Shown here: positions 5,168-5,200 of the stretch, one piece after another
How the letters are laid out: each line of letters starts with the position of its first letter
Position numbering within the stretch: position 1 is the stretch's first letter
From: Gallionella sp. UBA4121
GTDB lineage: Bacteria; Pseudomonadota; Gammaproteobacteria; Burkholderiales; Gallionellaceae
Assembly: GCA_002381565.1 (NCBI GenBank)
Contig: DFWZ01000028.1
Coordinates: 51,673-56,872, forward strand
Length of the DNA: 5,200 nt
Direction: 5' to 3'
Notes under the pieces: generated by a model
What the model was told of the DNA's origin: nothing
The model's input: only the letters and a program-made list of their open reading frames with translations
Databases searched by the model: none
Made by a program: the position numbers and the translations under genes

Positions 5168-5200
5168 AAATAACTCGGTAGGGGCGTGATTTATCTCGCC

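Noticed and set aside
4825..5181. 118-codon plus-strand frame opposite tnpA
   Set aside because: It is the antisense of a clear IS66 tnpA and crosses the IS end.
1..5200. CRISPR array, tRNA, rRNA or phage genes
   Set aside because: No regularly spaced repeats, no tRNA cloverleaf or rRNA segment, and no phage-like protein were seen on either strand.

Overview
The window looks like chromosome from a Gram-negative proteobacterium, most likely a betaproteobacterium. The reasons are the QseB/QseC (PmrA/PmrB)-like two-component pair, a small lipoprotein with a clear lipobox, a CsbD-like protein, and a succinate-semialdehyde dehydrogenase close to E. coli Sad (YneI). This placement is inferred from protein style and moderate GC, not from any marker gene.

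Layout. 1-261 is the C-terminal DNA-binding domain of an OmpR-type response regulator cut by the window edge. It overlaps by four bases (ATGA) a complete sensor histidine kinase, 258-1556, in one operon. 1557-2222 (666 bp) has no gene I can support. It holds a perfect 16-bp palindrome, a short C-rich direct repeat and, about 80 bp before the next gene, a GTACG-TTAC-CGTAC inverted repeat. 2223-2408 is a CsbD-family stress protein with a strong intrinsic terminator. 2537-2731 is a tiny lipoprotein whose mature part is an almost perfect heptad helix ending in lysine. 2860-4224 is a complete NAD(P)-dependent succinate-semialdehyde dehydrogenase.

4225-4458 has no convincing gene but carries several inverted repeats. 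4459-5167 is a decayed IS66-family element on the minus strand: an end matching the IS66 pattern (GTAAGCG...), an intact tnpA, and a tnpB broken by a one-base deletion. No tnpC transposase follows where one is expected, so this is a remnant that cannot move on its own. 5168-5200 is flanking DNA.

How they work together: the kinase and regulator form one envelope-signalling unit. The csbD and lipoprotein genes look like separately transcribed envelope or stress genes; they may or may not belong to that regulon. The dehydrogenase stands alone and would feed succinate semialdehyde into the TCA cycle. I did not find a clearly new multi-gene system. The points most worth checking are the Lpp-like minilipoprotein, the calcium-loop-like motif in the kinase sensor domain, the palindromes before csbD, and the structured junction left of the IS66 remnant.
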